A stretch of 64,000 nucleotides of DNA from Oscillospiraceae bacterium (GCA_004558145.1 SFDQ01000003.1:186001-250000); one strand, 5' to 3'. Counted from the stretch's first letter, positions 22,339 to 31,629 are shown. The notes: generated by a model from the letters alone, not told the origin. Program-made: numbers and translations.

Positions 22339-24498
22339 ATGGAACCCCAACGTCAGAGCGTATTCATCAACCGGGAGCTGAGCTGGCTGGATTTTGACCG
22401 GCGCGTGCTGGCCCTGGGCAAGGAAAAAACGGTTCCGCTGGCGGAGCGGATGAAGTTCACTGCCATCTACGGCAGCAATCTGGACGAGTTTTTCATGGTG
22501 CGGGTGGGCTCGCTCTATGACCGCACGCTGCTGAAAAACGAGATCACCGACAACAAGACCAAACTCACCGCGGCCCAGCAGCTGGCGGCCATCATGCCCA
22601 AGACCGCCGACCTGCAGCAGCAGTGCGACAAGATCGTGGTAAAGCTGCGCCAGCATCTGGCCGAGCAGGGCTATGTGCGCATCGACTTCCAGAACCTGAC
22701 CAAAGAGGACGAGCGCTTCTGGAAAAAGTATTTCCTGAATGAGATGCTGCCCGTCCTTTCGCCTCAGATTATCGACCATCGCCACCCCTTCCCGTTCTTG
22801 CGCAACCAGGAAATTTACCTCTGCGCGACCCTGAAGGCAAAGGGCGATGACGCGGTCTCCTATGGCCTTATCCCCATCAGCAGCCAGTTCGACCGCATGC
22901 TCTACCTGAAAAAGGACGAGCAGCTGCTCTATGGCCTTGCAGAGGAGCTTATCCTGCGCTTTGCGGACCTCGTTTTCCCCAAGGGGATGCTGCAGAAAAA
23001 ATGCCTTTTCCGGGTGACCCGCAATGCGGACATCGACGTGAAGGAGGGCATGTTCGACCAGGACATCGACTACCGTCAGGTAATGAGCGAACTGCTGAAA
23101 AAGCGGCGCAAGCTGGCCGCCGTGCGGCTGCAGTTCTGGAACGAGCCGCCCCAGGAAGTGGCCAAATACCTGTGTGAGAAGCTGATGCTGCCGGAAAAGC
23201 AGTGCTTCTATCAGGAAAGCCCGCTGGACCTCTCCTGCTACTTCAAGCTGGCGGCTCGTCTGCAGGCGGACGGACGCACCGACCTGTTCTACCCGGTGGC
23301 AAAGCCCATGCAGGCGCCCGCGAACTTCAAGCTGGGCGAGGAGGCAAAGCACCGGGATGTGCTCATCGCTTACCCTTACCAGAGCATGCGCCCCTTCATC
23401 AAAATGCTGATGGCCGCGGCCTACGACCCGGACGTGGTCAGCATCAAGATGACCCTTTACCGCATGGCCAACAACTCTCAGATCGTGCAGGCGCTGGTGG
23501 CTGCTGCCGAAAACGGCAAGGAAGTGGTCACCATCGTGGAGTTGCGGGCCCGGTTTGACGAGCAGAACAACATCGACTGGTCCAAAAAGCTGGAGGAAGC
23601 GGGCTGCACCGTTATTTATGGCCTGGATGACTACAAGGTCCACTCCAAACTGACCCTCATCACGCGGCGCAGCAAGGGCCGCTACTTCTACACCACCCAG
23701 ATCGGCACCGGCAACTACAACGAAAAGACCAGCGAGCAGTACACCGACCTCTCCTTCGTCACCACGAATCAGGAGGTGGGCGAAGAGGCGGCCGCCGTCT
23801 TCAACAACCTGGCGGTGGAGCGCCTCACCGACGACACCGAGCACCTCATCGTGGCGCCGCTGCATTTCAAGAGCGTGCTGCTGAAAGAGATGGACACCGA
23901 GATCGAAAAGGCGCGTCTGGGCCAGCCTGGCCGTATCATCCTGAAAAACAACTCCATCAGCGACAAGAACATCATCGAAAAGCTGGTGGAGGCATCCCAG
24001 GCCGGGGTGCCCACCGACATGATCGTGCGCGGCATCTGCTGCGTGCAGGCGGGCCTGCCGGGGCAGACCGACCATCTGCGCATCCGCAGCATCGTGGGCC
24101 GCTATCTGGAACACTCCCGCATCTACGCCTTTGGCGAAGGGGAAGACCTGCGCATCTACATGGCTTCGGGCGACTTCCTCACCCGCAACACCGAGCGGCG
24201 GGTGGAGGTGGGCATCCGGGTGGATGACCCCGCCATTGCAAAGCAGCTTTGGGACATCCTGCAGCTGCAGCTGGCTGACAACGTGAACGCCAGAGAGATG
24301 CGCCCCGACGGCAGCTATGCCAAGGTGAAGCCCGCCGAAGGGCAGCCTTTGGTGGACAGTCAGATGGAATTGTACAACTATTTCAAGGACGGCTTCACTG
24401 CCACAGCGCCCGCCGCACCCGACAAAAGGGCAGGCAAGGAAGCGCCGGTCTCCGGCGGCTTCTGGAACAAGCTGCGCAGCTGGCTGCACCGCGGCTGA
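22339..24498 (+). CDS. ppk: Polyphosphate kinase 1
   Basis: 719-aa PPK1, which polymerises the ATP gamma-phosphate into polyphosphate. The four domains of the family are present: the N domain starts FINRELSWLDFDRRVL, the head domain follows, and the C1/C2 phospholipase-D-like domains end the protein. The catalytic His is in DDYKVHSKLTLI near residue 434, with the supporting ARFDEQNNIDW and IGTGNYNE segments. The ATG at 22339 follows GAGGAGGGAA. It probably shares a promoter with the HhH gene; a terminator follows. Confidence 0.96.
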   Translation: MEPQRQSVFINRELSWLDFDRRVLALGKEKTVPLAERMKFTAIYGSNLDEFFMVRVGSLYDRTLLKNEITDNKTKLTAAQQLAAIMPKTADLQQQCDKIVVKLRQHLAEQGYVRIDFQNLTKEDERFWKKYFLNEMLPVLSPQIIDHRHPFPFLRNQEIYLCATLKAKGDDAVSYGLIPISSQFDRMLYLKKDEQLLYGLAEELILRFADLVFPKGMLQKKCLFRVTRNADIDVKEGMFDQDIDYRQVMSELLKKRRKLAAVRLQFWNEPPQEVAKYLCEKLMLPEKQCFYQESPLDLSCYFKLAARLQADGRTDLFYPVAKPMQAPANFKLGEEAKHRDVLIAYPYQSMRPFIKMLMAAAYDPDVVSIKMTLYRMANNSQIVQALVAAAENGKEVVTIVELRARFDEQNNIDWSKKLEEAGCTVIYGLDDYKVHSKLTLITRRSKGRYFYTTQIGTGNYNEKTSEQYTDLSFVTTNQEVGEEAAAVFNNLAVERLTDDTEHLIVAPLHFKSVLLKEMDTEIEKARLGQPGRIILKNNSISDKNIIEKLVEASQAGVPTDMIVRGICCVQAGLPGQTDHLRIRSIVGRYLEHSRIYAFGEGEDLRIYMASGDFLTRNTERRVEVGIRVDDPAIAKQLWDILQLQLADNVNAREMRPDGSYAKVKPAEGQPLVDSQMELYNYFKDGFTATAPAAPDKRAGKEAPVSGGFWNKLRSWLHRG

Positions 24499-24519
24499 AC
24501 GGAATTGCATGATGAAAAG

Positions 24520-24549
24520 CCGAACGCCTTTACAGACGTTCGGTTTTTT
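24520..24549 (+). terminator. Intrinsic terminator of ppk
   Basis: CCGAACG (24520-24526) / CGTTCGG (24537-24543), then T6. Confidence 0.85.
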
Positions 24550-24631
24550 CTTGCGCAAAATCGCGATAGAATCGACCTGTAAAGTTGTTTTACTAAACAG
24601 ATTGAAAAGCTGGAAAAATGTCGCCTTTTGC

Positions 24632-24660
24632 TTGATTTTGTCCAAAAAACCGTATAGTAT
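24632..24660 (+). promoter_or_regulatory. Probable promoter of the amidase gene
   Basis: TTGATT (24632-24637), 17 bp, TAGTAT (24655-24660) in an AT-rich stretch. TATAGT at 24653 is an alternative -10 with a 15-bp spacer. Confidence 0.5.
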
Positions 24661-24706
24661 GGGGGTATGACAAGAAATACAAGTTATTATGAAGGGAGGT
24701 GGGCAT

Positions 24707-27523
24707 GTGCAGCGCACACTGCGGCGGATCGCCGCCGGACTGATCTGCACGATGCTGCTGGGCAGCGGCGCGGTTTTTGCTGAAGAAGAGACCACGACGC
24801 AGGCAGCGTCCACGACCGAGATGAAGGCGGTTGTCCTCCAGGCGGGGCAGGATTTTGACCCGGCCGCCGGGGAGAGCGAGTGCAAGGCACAGCTGGACGC
24901 GGCGCTGGCAAAGGTAGCGGAGTACGGCATGAACGCTGTGCTGATGCCCGCCAACACCACCGATGGGGCGCTTTTTGCCGGCGAAAGCTGGCCGATGGCC
25001 TGCGATTATGATCTGCTTGGTTATGCGGCCGAGGCGGCACGGGGGCAGGGACTTGCCTTTTATGTGATTTTCGATGCTTCCTGCGGGCTGGACGAACAGG
25101 GGCAGTATGGCGCCCGCGCAAACCTGAGTGCCTCGGCCATCCAGACCACCGCCGCCGTTCTGGGCGAGATGGTGGGCAGCTGCCAGCCCGACGGCGTTTA
25201 CATGACCGGCTATTACAACCAGAAGACCGCCGAGAGCATGAGCCTCTACCGCAGCGAGGGCGCGTCCATGGGCTATGACAACTGGGTGCGGGAATGTGTC
25301 AGTTCCCTTGTTGTGAACGCATCCGCAGCGGTCAAGGGCGCAAAGCCGGACGCGGTGTTCGGTCTTGTGACCGACCCGGTGTGGGCCAACCAGTCCACCG
25401 ACCCTGCGGGCAGTGCCACATCGGCGGAGTTTGAGATGTCCGCCGACGGCTATGTGGACCTGAATGCCATCTTCGCCTGGGCCGACGTCGATCAGGTGAT
25501 GGTACGCTGCACCGGCTCCCTCACCGATGAAGCCCAGAACTTCAAGACGGTGCTCACCTGGTGGGCGCAGACGGCCTCGCAGCACGGGGCGGGCGTTTCC
25601 GCCTGGATCTGCAACGACCGGCTGGGCGGCGACGAACCCGGCTGGAAAGCGCCGGATCAGGTGATGCGTCAGATCATCGAGACCCGGGCGGTGGACGGCT
25701 GCGTGGGTGCGGCCTATGGTTCCCTCAGTGCGCTGGAACAGAACGTGGGCGGCTCCACCGACGTGCTGCTGCGTTACTACGCGGACCAGATCGAGGAGCA
25801 GGACATCCTCACCGACCTGACCGTCAGCACCCCGGAAAAGCGCACCTACACCACCCAGGAGCCCCAGGTGAACTTCTACGGCGCTTCCGACCCCAACTTT
25901 CCGCTGACCCTCAACGGCAAGGAACTGCAACGTAACAGCGAAGGCGTGTTCAGCGTGGAGATGGACCTGGAACCCGGGCTCAACACCTTCACCTTTGAGC
26001 ACAAGGAAAAATCCGTTGTCTACAAGATCACCCGCGAGGTGGTCATCATCCAGGAGGTCTCGCCCTCCGGCAGCATGACGGTGGAAGGCTCCACTCAGGT
26101 GGGCATCACTGTCATGGCCTACTCCGGTTCCACCATCACCGCCAGCCTGGGCGGCTCCAGCGTGACCCTCACCGAGCAGGAGCTCACCGGAGATTCGGCG
26201 GACGGCAACACCTCCAGTTATGTGCCTTACAAGGGCACCATCACTGTTCCCGCGGCCACCGAGAGCCAGCAGGACGTGGGAAACATCACCGTCAGCGGCA
26301 CCTGGTCCGGCGTCACCCAGTCGGCCAGCGGCGCGCGGGTGTATGTGGCGGCGCTGCCTCAGCAGGCGCCCAATGTGGAAGGGCAGAAGGGCCACCTGGT
26401 GGAAGTCACCGCCAGTCAGGCCCGCACCTACCCCGCGGGCGTTCTGAACAACGACCCCAACGGCAGCTGTTTCCCGCTGCCCAAGGGCACGGTGGATTAC
26501 ATCGTCAGCGACAAGCTTACTTATTATGACGATACCTATGGCAGCGGCGAGTACTACATCCTGGGCAGCGGCGTGCGGGTGAGCGCCTCCTCGGTGAGCA
26601 GCCTGGGCGAGGCGGAGTGGCAGATGTCCTCGCTGAGCGGGGCGTCCAGCTGGGCGGACGGGCAGTATGTCTATGTCAGCTTTGCCCGCTCCGGCCGCAA
26701 GACCGCCTACACCGTGGCCTTCGACGGGGTGGGGTATTCCTCCTCCGGCGGTGTCAACAGCTTCTCCGGGGCCACCAGCATGGTGGTCACCCTCAAGGAC
26801 ACCAGCGCCGACACCGCTGCCCCCAGCCTTGCATCCAACAACCTGCTCAGCGGGGTGAGCCTCTCCCAGCAGGGCAACGACACGGTGATCCGTTTCGACC
26901 TGCGCAAGGCGGGCTCCTTCCTGGGGTACCGGGCTTACTACGACGGCGACAACCTTGTGTTCCGCTTCAATCAGATCCCGAACGGGCTCTCTGGCGCAAA
27001 GATCTATCTTGACCCCGGCCACGGCGGCTACGACGGCGGCACCTCCATCAGCGGCATGTACACCGAGAAGACCCTCAACGCCGACATTGCCAACCGCGTG
27101 GCGGACATCCTCCGCAGCCGCGGCGCCACGGTGCAGGTGACCGACACTTCCAGCTACGTCTCGCTGGACAGCCGGGTCAGCCAGTCCCAGAGCTTCAGCC
27201 CGCATCTGTTCGTGAGCATCCATCACAACGCCGGCGTTTCCAGCGCGAAGGGCACAGAGGTGTACTACTTCAATCCCTACTCCCGCCAGCTGGCGGCGAA
27301 CCTGTCCGGCGCGGTGGCCGGGGCACTGGGCACCACCAACCGGGGCGACAAATACGGCGCGTATCGCGTCACCACCCACATGGACTTCCCGGCTGTGCTG
27401 GTGGAATGCGGCTTCCTCACAAACCCGGACGAGCTGAGCAAGCTTCAGAGCGACAGCTACAAGAACGCCATCGCCACTTCCATCGCCGACGCGATCCAAA
27501 GCACACTGAACTCCATGCTGTAA
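24707..27523 (+). CDS. Secreted GHL10-like / N-acetylmuramoyl-L-alanine amidase fusion
   Basis: 938-aa exported protein. The signal peptide is RRIAAGLICTMLLGSGAVFA. Residues about 35-380 resemble the glycosyl-hydrolase-like family 10 (GHL10) barrel (VAEYGMNAVLMP, DGVYMTGYYN). The middle part (about 385-760) is beta-rich and Ig/SH3-like by appearance. Residues about 765-938 form an Amidase_3 domain, with Zn ligands in DPGHGGYDGG, a Glu in MYTEKTLN, SIHHNAG and the terminal ECGFLTNPDE. It should cut the peptide from peptidoglycan MurNAc and perhaps also act on glycan. The GTG at 24707 has AAGGGAGGT 6 nt upstream; an ATG at 24689 overlaps that SD and is rejected. The gene stands alone between terminators. 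Confidence 0.85.
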   Translation: MQRTLRRIAAGLICTMLLGSGAVFAEEETTTQAASTTEMKAVVLQAGQDFDPAAGESECKAQLDAALAKVAEYGMNAVLMPANTTDGALFAGESWPMACDYDLLGYAAEAARGQGLAFYVIFDASCGLDEQGQYGARANLSASAIQTTAAVLGEMVGSCQPDGVYMTGYYNQKTAESMSLYRSEGASMGYDNWVRECVSSLVVNASAAVKGAKPDAVFGLVTDPVWANQSTDPAGSATSAEFEMSADGYVDLNAIFAWADVDQVMVRCTGSLTDEAQNFKTVLTWWAQTASQHGAGVSAWICNDRLGGDEPGWKAPDQVMRQIIETRAVDGCVGAAYGSLSALEQNVGGSTDVLLRYYADQIEEQDILTDLTVSTPEKRTYTTQEPQVNFYGASDPNFPLTLNGKELQRNSEGVFSVEMDLEPGLNTFTFEHKEKSVVYKITREVVIIQEVSPSGSMTVEGSTQVGITVMAYSGSTITASLGGSSVTLTEQELTGDSADGNTSSYVPYKGTITVPAATESQQDVGNITVSGTWSGVTQSASGARVYVAALPQQAPNVEGQKGHLVEVTASQARTYPAGVLNNDPNGSCFPLPKGTVDYIVSDKLTYYDDTYGSGEYYILGSGVRVSASSVSSLGEAEWQMSSLSGASSWADGQYVYVSFARSGRKTAYTVAFDGVGYSSSGGVNSFSGATSMVVTLKDTSADTAAPSLASNNLLSGVSLSQQGNDTVIRFDLRKAGSFLGYRAYYDGDNLVFRFNQIPNGLSGAKIYLDPGHGGYDGGTSISGMYTEKTLNADIANRVADILRSRGATVQVTDTSSYVSLDSRVSQSQSFSPHLFVSIHHNAGVSSAKGTEVYYFNPYSRQLAANLSGAVAGALGTTNRGDKYGAYRVTTHMDFPAVLVECGFLTNPDELSKLQSDSYKNAIATSIADAIQSTLNSML

Positions 27524-27527
27524 GATG

Positions 27528-27564
27528 AACGGCGGGGCCGCTGCAAAGCGGCCCCGCCGTTTTT
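27528..27564 (+). terminator. Strong intrinsic terminator
   Basis: Perfect 15-bp stem AACGGCGGGGCCGCT (27528-27542) / AGCGGCCCCGCCGTT (27547-27561), loop GCAA, then a T-run. Confidence 0.9.
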
Positions 27565-27647
27565 GCGTTCTGTGGACGTGCCATTTTTTCTGTGCACGGC
27601 GCATAAGAATAAACCATAACGCACAGGGAAAAGAGGAGCCGTACACC

Positions 27648-28499
27648 ATGTGGGAGAAAGCACAGGAAATACAATATCCACCCATCCTGCCGCAGGCAGG
27701 GGAGATGAAGGCTGCGCTCACGCCGCCGCTCACCCCCAGGGAAAAACAGCGGCCGAACTATATCCTGCGGGTGCAGGTGCTGCTCTGTCTGCTGGCGGCG
27801 GCCGCCGTTCTGGCAATGAGCCGTGTTGCACCCGAGGCCTACCGGCAGTGCGGTGATGCCTTCCGCGCCGCGATGGACAGCGGGGTGGAGCTGAACGGGC
27901 AGGAGCAGCTGCTCAAGTTCACCTCCGAGACGGTGAGCAGCCTGCAGGCGGGCGCGCTGGATGTCATGGCCCGGCTGGAGCAGGTCACCGGCGCGTCTCA
28001 GCCCGACGATGAGCAGGCTCCCGAGCTCACCGGCGCGGGCGGGCAGCTGGCGGCCTTCTGGCCCTTCGTGCCGGAGGGAAACTCCACAAAGTCCTATCAG
28101 CCGCCCTTTGAACTGGCGCTCCCGCTGGAAAGCTTTTATATCACATCGGACTATGGCTGGCGCAAGCACCCGGTCACCGGCAAAAGCGACTTTCACACCG
28201 GCGTGGACCTGGCCGCTGCCGAGGGCACGCCCATCCGGCCCGCGGCCGGCGGTGTGGTGCAGAAAAGCGAATACAGCGATTCCTACGGCAACAATGTGGT
28301 CATTCTTCACAGCGACGGGGTCACCACCCGCTACTGCCACATGCAGTATGTGTTCGTGCGCCAGGGGGAGACCGTGGATGAGAGCACCGTCCTCGGCACG
28401 GTGGGGCAGACCGGCATGGTCACCGGGCCACACCTGCATTTCGAGTTGCTTTGCGATGGAGTGCGCTACGACCCGGACAAGGCGCTGGGGCTGGCATGA
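27648..28499 (+). CDS. M23 (LytM) metallopeptidase, SpoIVFA-like
   Basis: 283-aa protein with a cytoplasmic N-terminus, one membrane segment (about 34-54), a linker and a C-terminal LytM/M23 domain (about 165-283). The Zn ligands are present (HTGVDLA and HLHFEL), so it may be an active endopeptidase. The gene overlaps by ATGA with an M50 intramembrane protease. A TM-LytM protein paired with an M50 protease is the architecture of SpoIVFA-SpoIVFB, where SpoIVFA holds and inhibits the protease. The pairing supports that reading, but the intact active site differs from the degenerate LytM of Bacillus SpoIVFA. Start is the ATG at 27648 after AAGAGGAG. Confidence 0.8.
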   Translation: MWEKAQEIQYPPILPQAGEMKAALTPPLTPREKQRPNYILRVQVLLCLLAAAAVLAMSRVAPEAYRQCGDAFRAAMDSGVELNGQEQLLKFTSETVSSLQAGALDVMARLEQVTGASQPDDEQAPELTGAGGQLAAFWPFVPEGNSTKSYQPPFELALPLESFYITSDYGWRKHPVTGKSDFHTGVDLAAAEGTPIRPAAGGVVQKSEYSDSYGNNVVILHSDGVTTRYCHMQYVFVRQGETVDESTVLGTVGQTGMVTGPHLHFELLCDGVRYDPDKALGLA

Positions 28500-28915
28500 G
28501 GCATCTGCGCTTGCGCCAGCCGGTGCTGCTGCTGGCGGCGCTGTGGTTCGTGCTTTACCGGGACCACAGCGGCCTTGTTCGGGTGGGGCTGCTGGCGGCG
28601 CTGCTGCACGAGTGCGGCCATGTGGCGGCGTGGCTGGCCATGACAAGAACTCTGCCGGTGCTCTCCTTTTCACTGCGGGGCATCGGGCTGGACGCGTCTG
28701 CGGCGCGTCTTTCCCGCCGCCAGACCTTTTGGCTGGCGCTGGCCGGGCCGCTGACCAATCTTCTGCTGTGCGGCGCAGCTCTTGGCCGGATGCAGCTGGC
28801 CGCAAGCTACTGGGGCTACTTCTTCGCGGCGGCAAATCTTGCCACCGGGCTGTTCAATCTGCTGCCATTGGGCGACCTGGATGGGCGAAGGATGCTGCAA
28901 AGTGTCCTGCCGTGA
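28496..28915 (+). CDS. M50 site-2 protease, SpoIVFB-like
   Basis: 139-aa polytopic membrane protein with a zinc-protease motif HECGH near residues 36-40 and the second M50 motif NLLPLGDLDGRRML near residues 120-133, which supplies the Asp ligand. It has about four membrane segments and no C-terminal CBS domain, so it is only about half the length of Bacillus SpoIVFB. Such enzymes cut membrane-bound pro-sigma or anti-sigma factors. The ATG at 28496 overlaps the M23 gene stop, so the two should be made together. Whether this organism sporulates cannot be told from the window. Confidence 0.82.
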   Translation: MRHLRLRQPVLLLAALWFVLYRDHSGLVRVGLLAALLHECGHVAAWLAMTRTLPVLSFSLRGIGLDASAARLSRRQTFWLALAGPLTNLLLCGAALGRMQLAASYWGYFFAAANLATGLFNLLPLGDLDGRRMLQSVLP

Positions 28916-29002
28916 TTGCATTTGCGGGTCGAATCGGGTACAATAAACAGGAATCAAACCTGTGCGCCGCCTTTTGGCGGCGCATGTGATGGAGGAACCG
29001 CT

Positions 29003-30865
29003 TTGTTTGACCCGAAATTGAAAGAGGCGCTGGCCCATGTGCAGAAGCCGGGCCGCTATACCGGCGGCGAGCCGGGCTGCATCATCAAGGACAAGGCACA
29101 GGTGGACCTGCGCTTTGCCTTCTGCTTCCCCGACACCTACGAGGTGGGCATGTCCTTTTTGGGCATGAAAATTCTCTATGAGCTCTTGAACCAGCAGCCC
29201 AACTGGTGGTGCGAGCGCGCCTTCATGCCCTGGGTGGACATGAAAGCGGAGATGGAGCGGGTGGGCCTGCCGCTCTACGCGCTGGAAAGCAAGGACCCTC
29301 TCACCGACTTCGACATCGTGGGCTTCACCCTGCAGTATGAGCTGTCTTACAGCAACATCCTCGCCATGCTGGACATGGCGGGCATCCCTCTGCGGGCGGA
29401 GGACCGGGGCGAGGAGTGGCCGCTCATCGTGGCAGGCGGGCCCTGCGTCTGCAACGGCGAGCCCCTGGCGGACTTCATCGACATGATGATGCTGGGCGAA
29501 GGGGAGGAGCAGCTGCCCCACGTCTGCCGCATCGTGGAGGAGGCCAAGCGGGAAGGCCTGCCCAAGAAAGAGGTGCTGCGCCGCATTGCCGCCGTGCCCG
29601 GCTGCTACGTGCCTTCTTTCTATGATGTGACCTATCACGAGGACGGCCGTGTGAAAGCCATCACCCCCAACGACCCCGCGGCCCCCGCCGTCATCACCAA
29701 GGCGGTCATTCGGGATATGGACAGTCAGACCCCGCCCACCCACTTCGTGGTGCCCATGGTGGGCGCGGTGCATGACCGCGCCCAGATCGAGGTGCTGCGC
29801 GGCTGCGTGCGCGGCTGCCGGTTCTGTCAGGCGGGCTTTTTGTACCGGCCCATGCGCCAGCGCAGCGCGGACAAGCTGAACGAGGCCGCCCGTCAGCTGT
29901 GCGACAACACCGGCTATGAGGAGATCAGCCTCACCAGCCTGTCCACCTCCGACCACAGCCAGCTGGAGCCCCTGCTGGATGACCTGCTCACCTGGACCAA
30001 GGACGAGCACGTGAGCCTTTCACTGCCCTCGCTGCGCATCGACAACTTCAGCGAAAGTCTGGTGGAGAAGACCAACCGGGTGCGCAAGACCGGCTTGACC
30101 TTCGCGCCGGAGGCGGGCACCCAGCGCCTGCGGGACGTCATCAACAAGAACGTCACCTGGCCGGAGATCGAGCGCACCTGCTCCCTGGCCTTCAAGGCGG
30201 GCTACACCTCGGTGAAGCTCTACTTCATGATGGGCCTGCCCACCGAGACCATGGAGGACATCGAGGGCATCGCCGACACCGCCCAGAAGGTGGTGGACCT
30301 CTATTACGCGAACCCGGACAAGCCCAAGGGCAAGAGCGTGCAGGTGACCATCAGCGTGGCCTGCTTTGTGCCCAAGCCCCACACCCCCTTCCAGTTCGTC
30401 CCCCAGGACACCGAGGAACAGCTGAAGGAAAAGCAGCAGCATCTGCTTCACAGCGTGCACAGTAAGAAGATCCACGTGAACTATCACGACAGCTCCATCA
30501 GCTTCTTGGAGGCGGTGTTCGCCAAGGGCGACCGCCGTTTGGGCCGGGTGCTGGAGACTGCCTACCGCAAGGGCTGCTTCTTCGACGGCTGGGACGAGTG
30601 CTTCCACTACGACCGCTGGATGGAGGCCTTTGCCGAGTGCGGGCTGGACACCGCGTTTTATGCCAACCGCTTCATCGGGCTGGACGAAGTCACCCCCTGG
30701 AGCCACATGGACTACGGCGTGAGCCACGACTTCCTGGTGCGGGAGTACCAGAAGGCGATGGCCGCCCAGACCACCCCGCCCTGCAACCGCAAGTGCAGCG
30801 CCTGCGGGGCCAACAAATTCGTGGGAGGTGCCTGCTTTGACTACAGTGCGGATCTGGTTCACTAA
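29003..30865 (+). CDS. TIGR03960-type B12-binding/radical SAM protein
   Basis: About 620-aa radical SAM protein. The N-terminal region (about 1-220) resembles the cobalamin-binding-like domain of the family. The radical SAM core carries CVRGCRFC near residues 270-277. The C-terminal part ends in a Cys-rich CNRKCSACGANKFVGGAC segment that may bind another cluster. In many clostridia this protein is fused or paired with a DUF2344 protein, as here. The substrate is not established. The TTG at 29003 lies 7 nt after GGAGG; a frame to 28916 lacks an SD. It overlaps the next gene by 29 nt. Confidence 0.85.
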   Translation: MFDPKLKEALAHVQKPGRYTGGEPGCIIKDKAQVDLRFAFCFPDTYEVGMSFLGMKILYELLNQQPNWWCERAFMPWVDMKAEMERVGLPLYALESKDPLTDFDIVGFTLQYELSYSNILAMLDMAGIPLRAEDRGEEWPLIVAGGPCVCNGEPLADFIDMMMLGEGEEQLPHVCRIVEEAKREGLPKKEVLRRIAAVPGCYVPSFYDVTYHEDGRVKAITPNDPAAPAVITKAVIRDMDSQTPPTHFVVPMVGAVHDRAQIEVLRGCVRGCRFCQAGFLYRPMRQRSADKLNEAARQLCDNTGYEEISLTSLSTSDHSQLEPLLDDLLTWTKDEHVSLSLPSLRIDNFSESLVEKTNRVRKTGLTFAPEAGTQRLRDVINKNVTWPEIERTCSLAFKAGYTSVKLYFMMGLPTETMEDIEGIADTAQKVVDLYYANPDKPKGKSVQVTISVACFVPKPHTPFQFVPQDTEEQLKEKQQHLLHSVHSKKIHVNYHDSSISFLEAVFAKGDRRLGRVLETAYRKGCFFDGWDECFHYDRWMEAFAECGLDTAFYANRFIGLDEVTPWSHMDYGVSHDFLVREYQKAMAAQTTPPCNRKCSACGANKFVGGACFDYSADLVH

Positions 30866-31481
30866 GACCGGCGAAGCCTCCTACATCTCTCTGCTGGACC
30901 TGCAGCGGGTGATGCAGCGCTCGCTCAAGCGCAGCGGCCTGCCCGTGTGGTACACCTTGGGCTTCAACCCCCACATCTATATGACCTTCGCCTGCCCGCT
31001 GCCGTTGGGGCAGGAGAGCCTTGTGGAGAGCGTGGACGTCAAGACCGAAGAGGAGCAGCCGGACCTGGAAGCGTGGAAGAAGGCGCTGGAGCCGGTGATG
31101 CCCCTGGGCGTTGCCGTAACCGCCGTGACCCTGCCCAAATGCAAGGCCGAGCAGATCGCCAGCGCGGTGTATGCGGTGCGCCTGCCCGCCGCGTTTGCGG
31201 AAGGACTGGACCGCTACAATGGGCTGGACGCGGCCCCGGTGCTGAAAAAATCCAAGCGTGGCCAGAAGGAGATCGACCTCAAGGAGCACTGCCCCCGGCT
31301 AGACTATGTGCGGGAAGGGGACGAGGTGTGCTTTGAGATGCAGCTGCCGGCGGGGGAGGGGCTGAACCTCAACCCCAGTCTGTGGCTGGGCTTTCTGCAG
31401 GAGCACTGCGGCGTGGACGCCACCCAGGCCCATGTGCTGCGCAAGCGCCTCATCACAAAAAATTCTGAAGATTTTGCCTGA
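30837..31481 (+). CDS. TIGR03936/DUF2344 family protein
   Basis: About 214-aa protein of the DUF2344 (radical-SAM-linked) family, with the N-terminal signature RIWFTKTGEASYISLLDLQRVMQRSLKRS and GFNPHIYMTFACPLPLG. It acts with the upstream radical SAM protein by inference from the conserved pairing and overlap. The TTG at 30837 is preceded by GTGGGAGGT at 8 nt; a GTG at 30828 inside that SD is less likely. Confidence 0.82.
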   Translation: MTTVRIWFTKTGEASYISLLDLQRVMQRSLKRSGLPVWYTLGFNPHIYMTFACPLPLGQESLVESVDVKTEEEQPDLEAWKKALEPVMPLGVAVTAVTLPKCKAEQIASAVYAVRLPAAFAEGLDRYNGLDAAPVLKKSKRGQKEIDLKEHCPRLDYVREGDEVCFEMQLPAGEGLNLNPSLWLGFLQEHCGVDATQAHVLRKRLITKNSEDFA

Positions 31482-31487
31482 AAATGC

Positions 31488-31516
31488 TTGCAAACCGGCA
31501 AATGCTGTGCTATCAT
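31488..31516 (+). promoter_or_regulatory. Sigma-A promoter of rplS
   Basis: TTGCAA (31488-31493), 17 bp, TATCAT (31511-31516) with an extended TG element (TGC before the -10). Predicted start near 31523. Confidence 0.75.
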
Positions 31517-31522
31517 ATTTAG

Positions 31523-31616
31523 GCGTTAGTGTCCGCTGGCACCATCAGCGGGGTTAATGTACATCATTAAACGGGCGGTCCTCTGCCGATTATCGGGTAT
31601 GAACGTCATAAAAAAT
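31523..31616 (+). promoter_or_regulatory. Structured rplS leader, possible L19 autoregulatory element
   Basis: About 100-nt leader with two tandem perfect hairpins: CCGCTG (31533-31538) / CAGCGG (31546-31551) and TTAATG (31554-31559) / CATTAA (31565-31570). A GGGCGGTCCTCTGCC stretch follows before the SD. L19 leaders that bind L19 are known in Firmicutes; identity with that family is an inference. Confidence 0.45.
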
Positions 31617-31629
31617 GGAGGATTCATCA

